The notes under the pieces: model-generated | What the model saw: the letters and a program-made list of their open reading frames with translations, nothing else | Told to the model about the DNA's origin: nothing | The model's database searches: none | Translations under genes and position numbers: made by a program | Part shown: one piece after another, positions 1 through 8,272 of the stretch | Layout of the letters: the number at the start of each line of letters is the position of its first letter | How positions within the stretch are numbered: the stretch's first letter is position 1 | Source: Bacteroidota bacterium | GTDB lineage: Bacteria > Bacteroidota > Bacteroidia > JACCXN01 | Direction of reading: 5' to 3' | Length of the DNA stretch: 51,131 bases | NCBI GenBank assembly: GCA_013696965.1 | Contig: JACCXN010000025.1 | Span: 1-51,131 of the forward strand

Positions 1-12
1 CCGACAAATATC

Positions 13-54
13 CTTTTAAACTTCAAAGGGGGTACCCCCTTTGAAGTTTAAAAG
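13..54. repeat. Perfect 42-bp palindrome
   Basis: Two 21-bp arms meet at GGTACC with no mismatch. As RNA either strand could form a stem of about 19 bp with a minimal loop. It lies 58 bp beyond the stop codon of the minus-strand LpxR-like gene, so it could act as a bidirectional transcription barrier. There is no T-run on the minus-strand side, so an intrinsic terminator is not certain. It could also be a remnant of a mobile element end. Confidence 0.75.
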
Positions 55-78
55 CTGTGCACTCTTGTTTCCATTTTC

Positions 79-120
79 TGTGTATTCTTATTTACCAAAA
101 GTTGTGTATTGCTATTTACC
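79..120. repeat. Two 18-bp near-identical direct repeats
   Basis: The copies at 79-96 and 103-120 both read TGTGTATT-NN-TATTTACC and differ at only two adjacent bases, giving a period of 24 bp. The second copy contains the stop codon of the LpxR-like gene. A short tandem duplication at a gene end fits local decay of the 3' end, but its cause is not visible. Confidence 0.6.
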
Positions 121-663
121 GATTACACCCATTGGATTGAAAGGCGATTTTGTATTAAATTCATTCATGCCTTTATGGATTTTGGTTTGCAGATCTCTTG
201 CTGGACCATCAATTCCTAATATTCCGAGATATAAACCTTTTTGTACTAATTTTTTTTCTGCTTCAATCATTAAGGAGTTTTTTATTCCAAGCATTACTAA
301 AGTTGAGTAAGGCCTGTCGCCAATAATTGGCTTCGGGTCTCTTAATTCATTAGGAGTAAAAGCACCAAGTTGTAAAGAAAATTCTGCTGGATAAAAAAAA
401 TTTGAACCATTTTGTGAAAAATTTGAAAACAAACAATTAGTAATTTTTTGTGATGGCTTTAAAAATAATGTTACGCCTGCTCCTTGTGTGTAATTTCTGT
501 CCGAATTTAATATAGGAAATCCCATATATTCAAGTAGAAAGTCTTGCTCAAAATCAAGTCTAAAACCTTGAATTAAATGTGATTTTTTTTCTTTAGGAAC
601 TTCTTGTGAAAAGGAAGTATAAGAAAAAAGCACAATAAAAAGTGAGTGAATTTGAAGTTGCAT
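112..663 (-). CDS. LpxR-like (DUF2219) lipid A deacylase, C-terminally truncated
   Basis: This 183-aa protein has a signal peptide ending near FSQ. It then shows the pattern of the outer-membrane lipid A 3'-O-deacylase LpxR family: an acidic strand ending EQD, the SDRNYTQG turn, FTPNE, DRPYSTL and the GILGIDGPA...IHKG segment. Family members are about 300 aa or more, so the C-terminal half of the barrel is absent. The EQD replaces the usual E-N-D, which changes a residue tied to catalysis in LpxR. The histidine of IHKG is kept. In the frame shifted by one, the next codons would read G-C-N-R-stop-I-A, which resembles a decayed form of the family's GWxxQIA segment. A frameshifted pseudogene is therefore likely. 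If made, it would sit in the outer membrane. Confidence 0.6.
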   Translation of the reverse strand: MQLQIHSLFIVLFSYTSFSQEVPKEKKSHLIQGFRLDFEQDFLLEYMGFPILNSDRNYTQGAGVTLFLKPSQKITNCLFSNFSQNGSNFFYPAEFSLQLGAFTPNELRDPKPIIGDRPYSTLVMLGIKNSLMIEAEKKLVQKGLYLGILGIDGPARDLQTKIHKGMNEFNTKSPFNPMGVIGK

Positions 664-693
664 ATGAAAAAATACAAAAAGCTAAAGTAAAAA

Positions 694-2082
694 TTAGTGT
701 GGTTTATTTATCGGAAGGTTTAATGTGCCTGTTAACCTAAGATATTCATCAACCGATCTTTCCTTTTTTGCTATTTCGATTCCATTATGAAAAAGTGATA
801 TTTTATGAATTCTTAAAATATTACTATAGAAATATTTGGGTCTGGATATTATAAGTGCAGATTGAAGATTGTCTAAATCCCAGCAATTAAGTTCTCCATG
901 CGAACCACCCATATTGATATGATAATAGTAATTGTCAGATTGATAAACAGTAAACTTCATTTTTGAAATTTTACTAGTAAGCAGAGAAACGGGACTTTTC
1001 TTACCATTCTTATCAGTAAACTGAATGTAAAGATCGTTTTTTGAGCGTGCAAAGTGTCCTTTATCAGTCTTAATTCTAACAACATACGTTGCTCCTCCAT
1101 CAATCCCAATATCGAGATTCCATTTATTACTAAAAACATTAGGATCGTTGGTTGTTAAATATTCATAAGCCAACTCCAGTGAAGCATTAAATGCTGAATC
1201 GATCCTGTTACCCCTCTCATTTAACTTGATTTTTTCCATAGTCACTTCCATTGAAAAAGGATCGAAACCAATGAACTTAGGCACCTTCACACCTAAGGCT
1301 CTATGATAGGTTTTGGCAAGTTGAATTAGGCTAAAAGTGGTGTCTGTCTCGTAATGTTGATAATAAATCCTTTTAAAGTTTATTTCAACATCACCTATCA
1401 ACCCAGTTAATTTATCTTTTGAGAGTTTAGCTTCAGTTTTGTTTTGATAAATGGCTGGAATGCCAAAGAATTCTTCCCAAAAATAATTTATATTCACATC
1501 CCAACCTGAAAGGCAATACTTCTTTGCATATTTTTTAAATAAATAGGCATCTGAATACTTTTCAAGTTCACCATGAAGATGCCTTCCGCTTTCATTGGAA
1601 ATATAAAAGCCGGCCTCCGGCTCAACAAAAATGCTGTGTGCACCAAAATCACCAGCAATATGAGTAATCCAGCCCCCTACAAATGCAGCAAAACGTTCAT
1701 CTTTACTTGATTTAGCCTCTTGAATTAACTTTAATGCAAATGAACCAACCTGGTTGTAATGAGAAATTTCAGCTAATTGAAAAGAATTTTTAATGTGCCT
1801 TTTCCACCCCCATCCTGTTTGGCTAAAATCTGGGTTATATCCTAAATCAGGTCCAACGGCTCCCCATGCTGCAATGTGGGGATACTTAAGCATTGCTCCC
1901 TTGAAAAAATTGTCTTCAGGTAAATTTGCAGCTACCTCATTTTTCAAAATCACATGTCCTATAGGTCGAAATGCAAAACTTATTGTTGAAAAATTTAATA
2001 AACCAAAAAAACAAATAAAGTTGAGGATAAAACCAGAGCAATATTCAAATTTTAAAACTCGGTTTGTATAACAGTACCACAT
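694..2082 (-). CDS. Secreted zinc-dependent phospholipase C-like protein
   Basis: The 462-aa protein has a hydrophobic N-terminus (about residues 12-38) typical of a signal peptide. Residues 40-230 show the ordered His/Asp/Glu ligands of the zinc-dependent phospholipase C / S1-P1 nuclease fold: GHVILKNEV, YPHIAAWGAVGPDLGY, a following RHIKN, SHYN, the HIAGDFGAH core, and HLHGELEKYSDA. Members of that family hydrolyse phospholipids or are putative membrane-associated hydrolases. The C-terminal 200 residues look beta-rich and may be a lipid-binding PLAT/C2-like domain (DIGIDGGATYVVRIKTDKG), as in clostridial alpha-toxin; this last point is a guess from pattern only. The gene stands alone, 30 bp upstream of the truncated LpxR-like gene and on the same strand. 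The fold is fairly sure; the substrate is unknown. Confidence 0.7.
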   Translation of the reverse strand: MWYCYTNRVLKFEYCSGFILNFICFFGLLNFSTISFAFRPIGHVILKNEVAANLPEDNFFKGAMLKYPHIAAWGAVGPDLGYNPDFSQTGWGWKRHIKNSFQLAEISHYNQVGSFALKLIQEAKSSKDERFAAFVGGWITHIAGDFGAHSIFVEPEAGFYISNESGRHLHGELEKYSDAYLFKKYAKKYCLSGWDVNINYFWEEFFGIPAIYQNKTEAKLSKDKLTGLIGDVEINFKRIYYQHYETDTTFSLIQLAKTYHRALGVKVPKFIGFDPFSMEVTMEKIKLNERGNRIDSAFNASLELAYEYLTTNDPNVFSNKWNLDIGIDGGATYVVRIKTDKGHFARSKNDLYIQFTDKNGKKSPVSLLTSKISKMKFTVYQSDNYYYHINMGGSHGELNCWDLDNLQSALIISRPKYFYSNILRIHKISLFHNGIEIAKKERSVDEYLRLTGTLNLPINKPH

Positions 2083-2670
2083 ATTTTTTAATATTAGTTT
2101 TTAAATAACCATTCAGCAGTGGAAAAATATTTCTTGGTCAAATCTAAATCTAGTATTTCAAAAAAGCAACACGTAAAATTACCTGATTTTTATAATTAAT
2201 AAATTACAAAATAGACATCAAAGGCATCCGAATCCTAAGTTAATATCATTAATTATGGTTTTATGTTTTTTAATTATTGAGTACATTAGGAGATGATTAA
2301 AATAAGGTCTAATTTTTCCATGATTTCAGAAACAAAAGTACCAGAAACAGAATCATTAAAACCTGATTCACATTCTGTTGGATGAAATTTTAATGGGGAT
2401 AAACGATAAATAACGGGCAAGAAAATTATTGGGAGAATTCCATTATCAACGATAATCCACTTCGTTCTAATGCATTTTTTTTTGATGAACATAAGGCTTT
2501 TCAAACCGGTAATATTTAACAGGGTTTGTAGAAATATTTATACAAAAAAAGTTTTACTAAATTCTATATTCTCGTTTACAACCATTTAAATTAAACAGTT
2601 TTAAACAAATTATATTACCTCGATTCTCACACTGAAATTAATGGAATTATTAATTCATTGTTAAATATAA
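2083..2670. other. Gene-free AT-rich spacer of 588 bp
   Basis: No convincing gene is seen. A 72-codon minus-strand frame at 2286-2504 has no signal peptide, domain or neighbour that supports it. The plus strand across the same part has several stops. The spacer must hold the promoter of the phospholipase-like gene on the minus strand, but I see no full TTG-N20-TAnnTTTG promoter. Confidence 0.6.
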
Positions 2671-3180
2671 TTAATACCTATAAATAAATTCAATCAATTC
2701 ACTTTTATATCTTTCTAATTCAAAAGCATTCAATACCAGAAAATAGTGTTCCTTGTCAATAACATAAGGATAAGCAAATTTAGCCAATTCAAATCTATTT
2801 GTATCAAACGAAAGTAAGGCAAGAATTTCTAACAATTGAAATGAAAAAACACCATTTTCTTGAATATAATGAGTAGATATTTTAATTCTTCTATCATCAA
2901 AAGGAGAATTATAAACCGTAAATAATAGCAGATCAAAAGCTGAAGGAATAATGTTTTGAATTGGGATAAATACTTCTAAAGGAGTTAATTGTGAAAATAG
3001 GTATGCAGATCCTATTTGTATTGGATGTTGATTAAATATTTTATACCATGCATATTTTTCTACAATATTATTTTCATGTATTCTATTATTTCTTCTGGGA
3101 CTTATTGGTAATTCTGGTTCTTGTTGCGCATTTGCTCTAAATGCAGAAAACAACAGAAAAAAGTAAATTAATTGTTTCAT
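2671..3180 (-). CDS. Secreted DUF4476-domain protein
   Basis: The frame is open from 3243, but I place the start at the internal ATG at 3180, because the protein then begins MKQLIYFFLLFSAFRANAQQ, a clean signal peptide. The ATG is preceded by ATAAAAAA, as is usual in this phylum. The last 70 residues (KISTHYIQENGVFSF...LLSFDTNRFELAKFAYPYVIDKEHYF) match the helical DUF4476 pattern in which short helices carry repeated Phe/Tyr and Asp positions. That domain is common in secreted Bacteroidetes proteins and has no known function. The mature protein is about 150 aa. The gene is monocistronic and divergent from the helical-repeat gene at 3441. Confidence 0.65.
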   Translation of the reverse strand: MKQLIYFFLLFSAFRANAQQEPELPISPRRNNRIHENNIVEKYAWYKIFNQHPIQIGSAYLFSQLTPLEVFIPIQNIIPSAFDLLLFTVYNSPFDDRRIKISTHYIQENGVFSFQLLEILALLSFDTNRFELAKFAYPYVIDKEHYFLVLNAFELERYKSELIEFIYRY

Positions 3181-3440
3181 TTTTTTATAAAAATGTACAA
3201 CAGTTATGCCAATGGTACTCTTAGTAGTATTTGCATTTTTCACCGTGTTTTTTCATAATATGGATTCATTTTTTAAAATTCAATATTCATAATTTGATAG
3301 ATTAAAAGGTGATCAAAATATATTCTTTCGTTCATTAATGGGAAAAAAGGATGTCCCCAAATCATCTAAATAGTCTATAGAAAGCGTATTAAATACCTAT
3401 TTCTTTATCAATTATAATTATTGAAAAGAAAACAATCAAC

Positions 3441-4961
3441 ATGCTTCATAAAGAACTTTTTGAACTAATTAAAGATTTGAATCCAGTTGAGATTGAACTT
3501 ATCAATCGCACTATTAAGAATAGCTCTTATATTGAAACAAATGAAATGCGGTTGTTTGATTTTTTGCTCAATCAAGCAATCCTTCCCCAATTAAGGGATG
3601 TTTGTAAAGCTGTATATAGAAAAAGCTCTCCTAAATCCTATGATTCATTTAAGAAGCTTGTATATAGATCAAAGCACAAGGTTTTAGAAGCAATAATGTT
3701 GTGTAACGATAGTTTTGTGAATTTTCAAAAGGAATTGGATGAATATACTCCCAAGGATCCTGAAATAATAAAGGTAGTTATTTTAAGAAAGGCCATTGTA
3801 ATACAATCGTTTTTAGAAAAGAGAAGTCCTAATTTCATGAAACACTTGCTTGATGATATAATTCAACAATCTGCAAAAAATGAATTTTATTATTTAACAG
3901 TGGAATATCTCGTAATTAAAATGAATTTAATAAATTCCAATGAAGGTGAGGGAACATTCAATAAAATAAAAGAGCAAATTGCTTTTTATGAAGGTTGTAG
4001 AGATGCTGTAAACAAGGCAAAAGAGAATTATATAAAATTCACAATTTTTAATTGTCCTTTTCAAAATCCAACAAAACATAAGGAAGAGGTCGTTAATAAT
4101 ATACAAACATTAAAAGAAAATTTGAAAATAATTAAATCTGATAATATTAAATATTACTTGTGTTTTTATGAATTAATTTTGAATCTAATAAATGAAGATT
4201 ATTTAACTGTCAAAGAAAAAAGCATTGAGTTACTTCAATTTATTTCAGAAAAACATACTGTAAAATCAAAAGAGAAATTATTGACAATAACTTCCTACTT
4301 AATTAAATCAGAAGTACACCTTAAAAACTATGATCAGGCTTTGATTTTACTGAATAAATCACAAATACATCTTGAAAGCGGCAGCATATTTCAAATAAAA
4401 TTCAAGGAATATGAATTTTTAACTAATATTTATTTAAAACATTATGAGCAAGCAGAGGAAGTACTTCTTTTAAAATTTAAAAACACTTCTGCATATAACT
4501 TATTAGAAAAGGAAAAATTAAGCATTTACAAGGCTAACTTAAATTTCATTAGATGTGAGTACAAAGAAGTAAATGACAAGCTTTATTTGCGAAAAGAAAC
4601 TTTGAAAGATGTGACGGGACAGGAGTATAACTGCCGGATTCTTAAACTATTTATTAATTTGTTCCAGGGAAAAGAAGATGAAGTAATTAGAGATTTTGAT
4701 TGTTTAAAAAAGCAGGTAAAAAGAAATTCCATCCTTAATAAAGGTTATAGTTGCCGTAATTTGATTATTTTTAAAATAATGCAACATATTTGTAAAAAAA
4801 ATTACAATGTGCATTCTAATGATATTAAGCTAAATAATTTAATGGATAGCTTGAAGGCCTCTCCCTGGCAACCTTTCGGTTCTGAACTAATTCCTGTGGA
4901 GGAGATAATGACTTCCCTACTTTTAAAAGTAGAATCTGCCCGTATTCAAGAGCTTAATTAA
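3441..4961 (+). CDS. Helical-repeat (TPR-like) protein of unknown function
   Basis: The 506-aa cytoplasmic protein has no signal peptide or membrane segment. It is almost wholly helical with TPR-like pairs, for example SYLIKSEVHLKNYDQALILLNKSQ and EYEFLTNIYLKHYEQAEEVL. The N-terminal 100 residues (LFELIKDLNPVEIELINRTI...LRLFDFLLNQ) recall a multi-copy Bacteroidetes family of hypothetical proteins whose N-termini begin with an L-I-K-x-L-x-x-x-E-x-x-x pattern and which are followed by TPR-like repeats; this copy is divergent. No catalytic motif is visible. It converges with the gspF-like gene (64 bp between stops). Function unknown; a scaffold or regulator is possible. Confidence 0.7.
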   Translation: MLHKELFELIKDLNPVEIELINRTIKNSSYIETNEMRLFDFLLNQAILPQLRDVCKAVYRKSSPKSYDSFKKLVYRSKHKVLEAIMLCNDSFVNFQKELDEYTPKDPEIIKVVILRKAIVIQSFLEKRSPNFMKHLLDDIIQQSAKNEFYYLTVEYLVIKMNLINSNEGEGTFNKIKEQIAFYEGCRDAVNKAKENYIKFTIFNCPFQNPTKHKEEVVNNIQTLKENLKIIKSDNIKYYLCFYELILNLINEDYLTVKEKSIELLQFISEKHTVKSKEKLLTITSYLIKSEVHLKNYDQALILLNKSQIHLESGSIFQIKFKEYEFLTNIYLKHYEQAEEVLLLKFKNTSAYNLLEKEKLSIYKANLNFIRCEYKEVNDKLYLRKETLKDVTGQEYNCRILKLFINLFQGKEDEVIRDFDCLKKQVKRNSILNKGYSCRNLIIFKIMQHICKKNYNVHSNDIKLNNLMDSLKASPWQPFGSELIPVEEIMTSLLLKVESARIQELN

Positions 4962-5025
4962 CTGTTTTAATTATATCTGAAGTAGTTAATTAGATGCTTT
5001 TTGAAATATGCTTAGATCCTAAATT

Positions 5026-6177
5026 TTATCCAAATGAAGTGCTTAATTGAAACAGTGGCAAGTACATTGCTACCAGGATAATTGTAACCAATAATCCCAG
5101 GAAGATAATCATTATTGGTTCTATCAAACTTCCAATAAGGCTTGTTTGATGCTCTACTTCATCTGTATATTGCTTTGCAAGTTTCCCGAACACAAGATCT
5201 AACTGATTAACTTCTTCAGCAACCTTTATCAATGCGATCAGTCGTTTATTGTATACAGGGTAACGGGATAAACTCAATGATAAGGGTTCTCCTTTAAGTA
5301 CATTGCTTTCTACTATTCCTAATGAATATTCAATAGGGTAAAAACCTACCATCTTTTTTACCAATTGTATGGCCTGCAACAAGGGTGTTTTAGCACTAAT
5401 CAACAAATTCATTGAATGGCAGAAACGTGCTAAATATATTTTTTGAATTATATTTCCAAAAATGGGCGTTTTCATAATGAAATCAGCACTTAATCTTCTA
5501 AACCAATCCTTCTGTTTTTGCAGGAAAAAAAATATGCTGATTCCCAAAACACAAAAAATGAAGTACCAGGCATATAGTGAAAAGGCTTTTGAAATTTTAA
5601 TTATAAGTTTTGTAATATAGGGAAGGTCTCCTCCAAAACGAAGGAATACATCAGCAAACATTGGAACTATGAATTTCAGCATGAAAAATATTGCTCCAAA
5701 TGCTACCAAAAGAACAATAGTAGGGTAGGACAGTGCATTAAGAACAAGCCTTTTCTGTTTTATCTTTTTGGAAAAAAAAACAGCAAGTTCATCTAGTACC
5801 GTAGTTAATCTCCCGCTCTCTTCACCTATCATTATACTGTAATATTCATAGGTTGAAAATTTCCCTGTTAGTTTAATGGCTTCTGACAAGCTGACTCCAT
5901 TAATAACCGATTCTCTGATTTTTCTGTATAATTCTTTTTCAACTTTTTTTACCTGTTCCTCTTCTATTAGTTCCAGCGTAGTTTTAATGTCCACTCCGGC
6001 AGTGAATAAAATATTTAATTCAGAATAAAACCGTTCCTTCTTCTTATCATTGAGCTGTGATCCGAAAATTGAAATATCTTTATTTAAAAAATCAAAAATA
6101 GAAGTTTCATCAATCTTCTTTTTCTCAACGTTGTTTTTCTTGTTAAGAGGATATTTACTTAAGTTAATAGTTGCCAT
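5026..6177 (-). CDS. gspF: Type II secretion inner-membrane platform protein GspF/PilC
   Basis: The 383-aa protein carries two GspF domains (about 50-172 and 250-375). Each has the family's helical core: ELNILFTAGVDIKTTLELI with IMIGEESGRLTTVLDELAVFF in the first, and LARFCHSMNLLISAKTPLLQAI with VAEEVNQLDLVF in the second. Membrane segments lie near 150-172, 200-220 and 350-375. GspF sits in the inner membrane and links the ATPase to pseudopilus assembly. It is the last gene of the secretion operon, and its start abuts the stop of the pseudopilin upstream (6177/6178), which suggests translational coupling. Length and topology are normal. Confidence 0.92.
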   Translation of the reverse strand: MATINLSKYPLNKKNNVEKKKIDETSIFDFLNKDISIFGSQLNDKKKERFYSELNILFTAGVDIKTTLELIEEEQVKKVEKELYRKIRESVINGVSLSEAIKLTGKFSTYEYYSIMIGEESGRLTTVLDELAVFFSKKIKQKRLVLNALSYPTIVLLVAFGAIFFMLKFIVPMFADVFLRFGGDLPYITKLIIKISKAFSLYAWYFIFCVLGISIFFFLQKQKDWFRRLSADFIMKTPIFGNIIQKIYLARFCHSMNLLISAKTPLLQAIQLVKKMVGFYPIEYSLGIVESNVLKGEPLSLSLSRYPVYNKRLIALIKVAEEVNQLDLVFGKLAKQYTDEVEHQTSLIGSLIEPIMIIFLGLLVTIILVAMYLPLFQLSTSFG

Positions 6178-6666
6178 TTATTTTTGTTCTGATTCGTTTT
6201 CAATTAAAACATCTGCAGCATATTGCTTTTTAAATTGAAAAACCTGTTGTTGTTTAAAAATTTCTGCTTCAAAATAGAGTTCATCAACAATGTCGTTGTT
6301 ATTTAAAATTACTTGGTTTAGAAACCTTGTATCTATATTAATCGGGCTAATGGCAAAAGTATCTTTAACAGCATTGCTGTTTCTTGTAATAAAGTTTTCG
6401 CCAAATCCATACAGGATTAAATTGTTTTCTTGATAAAAGAAGAGCTCGTTATTTCCTTTTTTAATGGTTTGCGATGTTGTGAAATCTTTATTTAACAGCA
6501 TTTTTAATAAGGCTACCTGTGAATTTTGTATACCTGTTTTTTTATACATATAGAATTGGTTCCCAACAATACTGTATGAAGAATAAACAATACCTACAAC
6601 AATTGAAGTAAGTATCATTACCACTACCAATTCAATAATTGTGAATGCTTTTACTTTTTTTATCAT
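6178..6666 (-). CDS. Minor pseudopilin (GspJ/GspH-like)
   Basis: The 162-aa protein opens with a class III prepilin leader: MIKKVKA then FTIIELVVVMILTSIVVGIVYSS. There is a Phe at +1 and the glutamate at +5, but Ala in place of the usual Gly at -1. The hydrophobic stretch forms the N-terminal helix of the pilus core. The rest is a short globular part (...LLNKDFTTSQTIKKGNNELFFYQENNLILYGFG) that suggests GspJ or GspH. Position after the GspI-like gene favours GspJ. It overlaps the upstream gene by 4 bp. The exact subunit name is uncertain. Confidence 0.8.
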   Translation of the reverse strand: MIKKVKAFTIIELVVVMILTSIVVGIVYSSYSIVGNQFYMYKKTGIQNSQVALLKMLLNKDFTTSQTIKKGNNELFFYQENNLILYGFGENFITRNSNAVKDTFAISPINIDTRFLNQVILNNNDIVDELYFEAEIFKQQQVFQFKKQYAADVLIENESEQK

Positions 6667-7013
6667 TTTAATAATATGAGTTCCCGTCTTTCAGCAATTA
6701 TTTTTCCGTTTACATCAAAAGCTTCAAACAATACTAAATTTAATCCAGGAATATTCTCATACGGATTTATTGTTTTGTTTATGAATAAACCATCCACTTC
6801 AGTTTTTTCATCTATGTACGAGTTTTCTTTGCTTGTTTTGAGGGCAGATTCATTTAGAATCAAACTGGCTTTTAGTTTTTGTACCTGATTATCAGAATGA
6901 GTTACATTGATAAAAATAACCATTGCAATTCCAAAGGTGATCATCACAATTATCAATGCTACAATCACTTCAATTAAGGTACTTGCTTTAATTTTTTTTG
7001 TTAGTAAAGCCAT
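6663..7013 (-). CDS. Minor pseudopilin (GspI-like)
   Basis: The 116-aa protein has the leader MALLTKKIKA followed by STLIEVIVALIIVMITFGIAMVIF. The glutamate at +5 is kept, -1 is Ala and +1 is Ser instead of Phe. The small size and the STLIEVIVAL start are typical of GspI, the minor pseudopilin at the pilus tip that pairs with GspJ and GspK. It overlaps its upstream neighbour by 13 bp and its downstream neighbour by 4 bp, so the three are almost certainly co-translated. Confidence 0.8.
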   Translation of the reverse strand: MALLTKKIKASTLIEVIVALIIVMITFGIAMVIFINVTHSDNQVQKLKASLILNESALKTSKENSYIDEKTEVDGLFINKTINPYENIPGLNLVLFEAFDVNGKIIAERRELILLK

Positions 7014-8263
7014 TTTACAATTTGTTTGCTTTGTGAATGGTTAATTAGACTTACCCCTGCAAAATGTTGTGATAATCCAGTATGATCAATTGTAGCATTC
7101 AAAAGATGGTTTTCATATACAGATGAAGGAGTACTGAGTATAAATTTGGTACAGGTAAGACTGCCGTATATTTTGCCTTTCAAATCCACATATCCCTTTG
7201 CATAAACCTGGCCATGAACAATAACATTTTTATCAATTGTAAGGGTTAATTGCTTTTTGTGGTTGATGTTTTCCTGATATCCAAGTAAAACTCCTGATAA
7301 TAATGTTTCTTCCCCAATTCTCAGCCCAATGTTTTCAGGGGATTTGTCAGTTCTAATTAATGCTATTACTGAGGGATAATTAAGTGAGCATTTTTTACCA
7401 ATAAGAATGGAATCAGTGGCAAATACTTGTATGTTTCCGGAGAACCCCTCTTCAATTTCTACACTTGGAGCATAAATCAAAATATCCTTGAGTTGAGCAT
7501 CTGAAGCTATATAAACTGAATGGGCAGAAACAATCCTTAAGTTACCACTGTAATATTTCTTTGAAAGGTTAATTTTACCATTGCTGTATAAAAGCATTGT
7601 TTTGTGTGTGAAGGAATGAATTATAGAATCTTTGACTTCATGATCTTCCATAATAAGTATACTGTCATTTTCTTCATATTTATTTGAAAAGTAACCCAAA
7701 TTAGCCAAAAGCAGTTCTTTATTGGCATCTGGTATTGACTTGGCACTTTCTTTTACTTCCCCGTTTATTAAACGATCGCCTGTGAAATTCTGCCCTTCTA
7801 TATAGGCCCTTTTTACACCTGACTTGGGTAAGTAACATGTCCCTTTTATTATCGTTAAGCCACAAAGAGATAATGGCTTGTCTTGGTCTGCAAGGTACAA
7901 TGCTACCTTGGGATCTTCAGTAATATTGGCTCCTACCTGGGCCGATTTTGTGATTTCAAATTCCTTGAAAAATGCTTTCGAAACAACAATTTCAAAAGCC
8001 CCCCATTGCTTTCTTAAAAGAAATACTGAATCCGTTCCATTCCCATACAAATCAATTATTTTGTGTTCATTTAAATCAAGAAATGAACTGTTGGCCAATA
8101 CTAAATTAATGCCTGATGAAGCATTGAGAATAGCCTGTTCCTGCAATTGTAAGGTTTGAAACTGCAATCTGTTGTAGTATGAAAACAAAATCAATGAACT
8201 ACTAATTAAAGCCATAATCAGGGCAACTACAATTGCATAAAAAAGAGCACTTGCTTTTAACAT
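7001..8263 (-). CDS. GspK-like tip pseudopilin with a beta-solenoid-like body
   Basis: The 420-aa protein starts MLKA then SALFYAIVVALIMALISSSLILFSYY, a prepilin-like hydrophobic helix without the glutamate at +5. Lack of Glu5 is a hallmark of GspK, the large subunit that starts the pseudopilus tip. Residues 240-390 read like a beta-solenoid or bactofilin-like fold, with short repeating strands such as NIQVFATDSILIGKK and HGQVYAKGYVDLKGKIYGSL. That differs from the alpha-domain of proteobacterial GspK. So the assignment rests on the N-terminus, size and position next to the GspI- and GspJ-like genes, not on the globular part. It might instead be a PilX-like or unrelated pilus-associated subunit. 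Confidence 0.65.
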   Translation of the reverse strand: MLKASALFYAIVVALIMALISSSLILFSYYNRLQFQTLQLQEQAILNASSGINLVLANSSFLDLNEHKIIDLYGNGTDSVFLLRKQWGAFEIVVSKAFFKEFEITKSAQVGANITEDPKVALYLADQDKPLSLCGLTIIKGTCYLPKSGVKRAYIEGQNFTGDRLINGEVKESAKSIPDANKELLLANLGYFSNKYEENDSILIMEDHEVKDSIIHSFTHKTMLLYSNGKINLSKKYYSGNLRIVSAHSVYIASDAQLKDILIYAPSVEIEEGFSGNIQVFATDSILIGKKCSLNYPSVIALIRTDKSPENIGLRIGEETLLSGVLLGYQENINHKKQLTLTIDKNVIVHGQVYAKGYVDLKGKIYGSLTCTKFILSTPSSVYENHLLNATIDHTGLSQHFAGVSLINHSQSKQIVKWLY

Positions 8264-8272
8264 ATGGGCCTA

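Noticed and set aside
2286-2504. 72-codon minus-strand frame in the 588-bp spacer
   Set aside because: No signal peptide, domain, coupling or composition typical of a gene; likely a chance open frame in AT-rich DNA.
4955-4992. 9-bp inverted repeat TAATTAACT / AGTTAATTA between convergent genes
   Set aside because: The stem is nearly all A/T with a 20-nt loop and no T-run, so a terminator cannot be supported.
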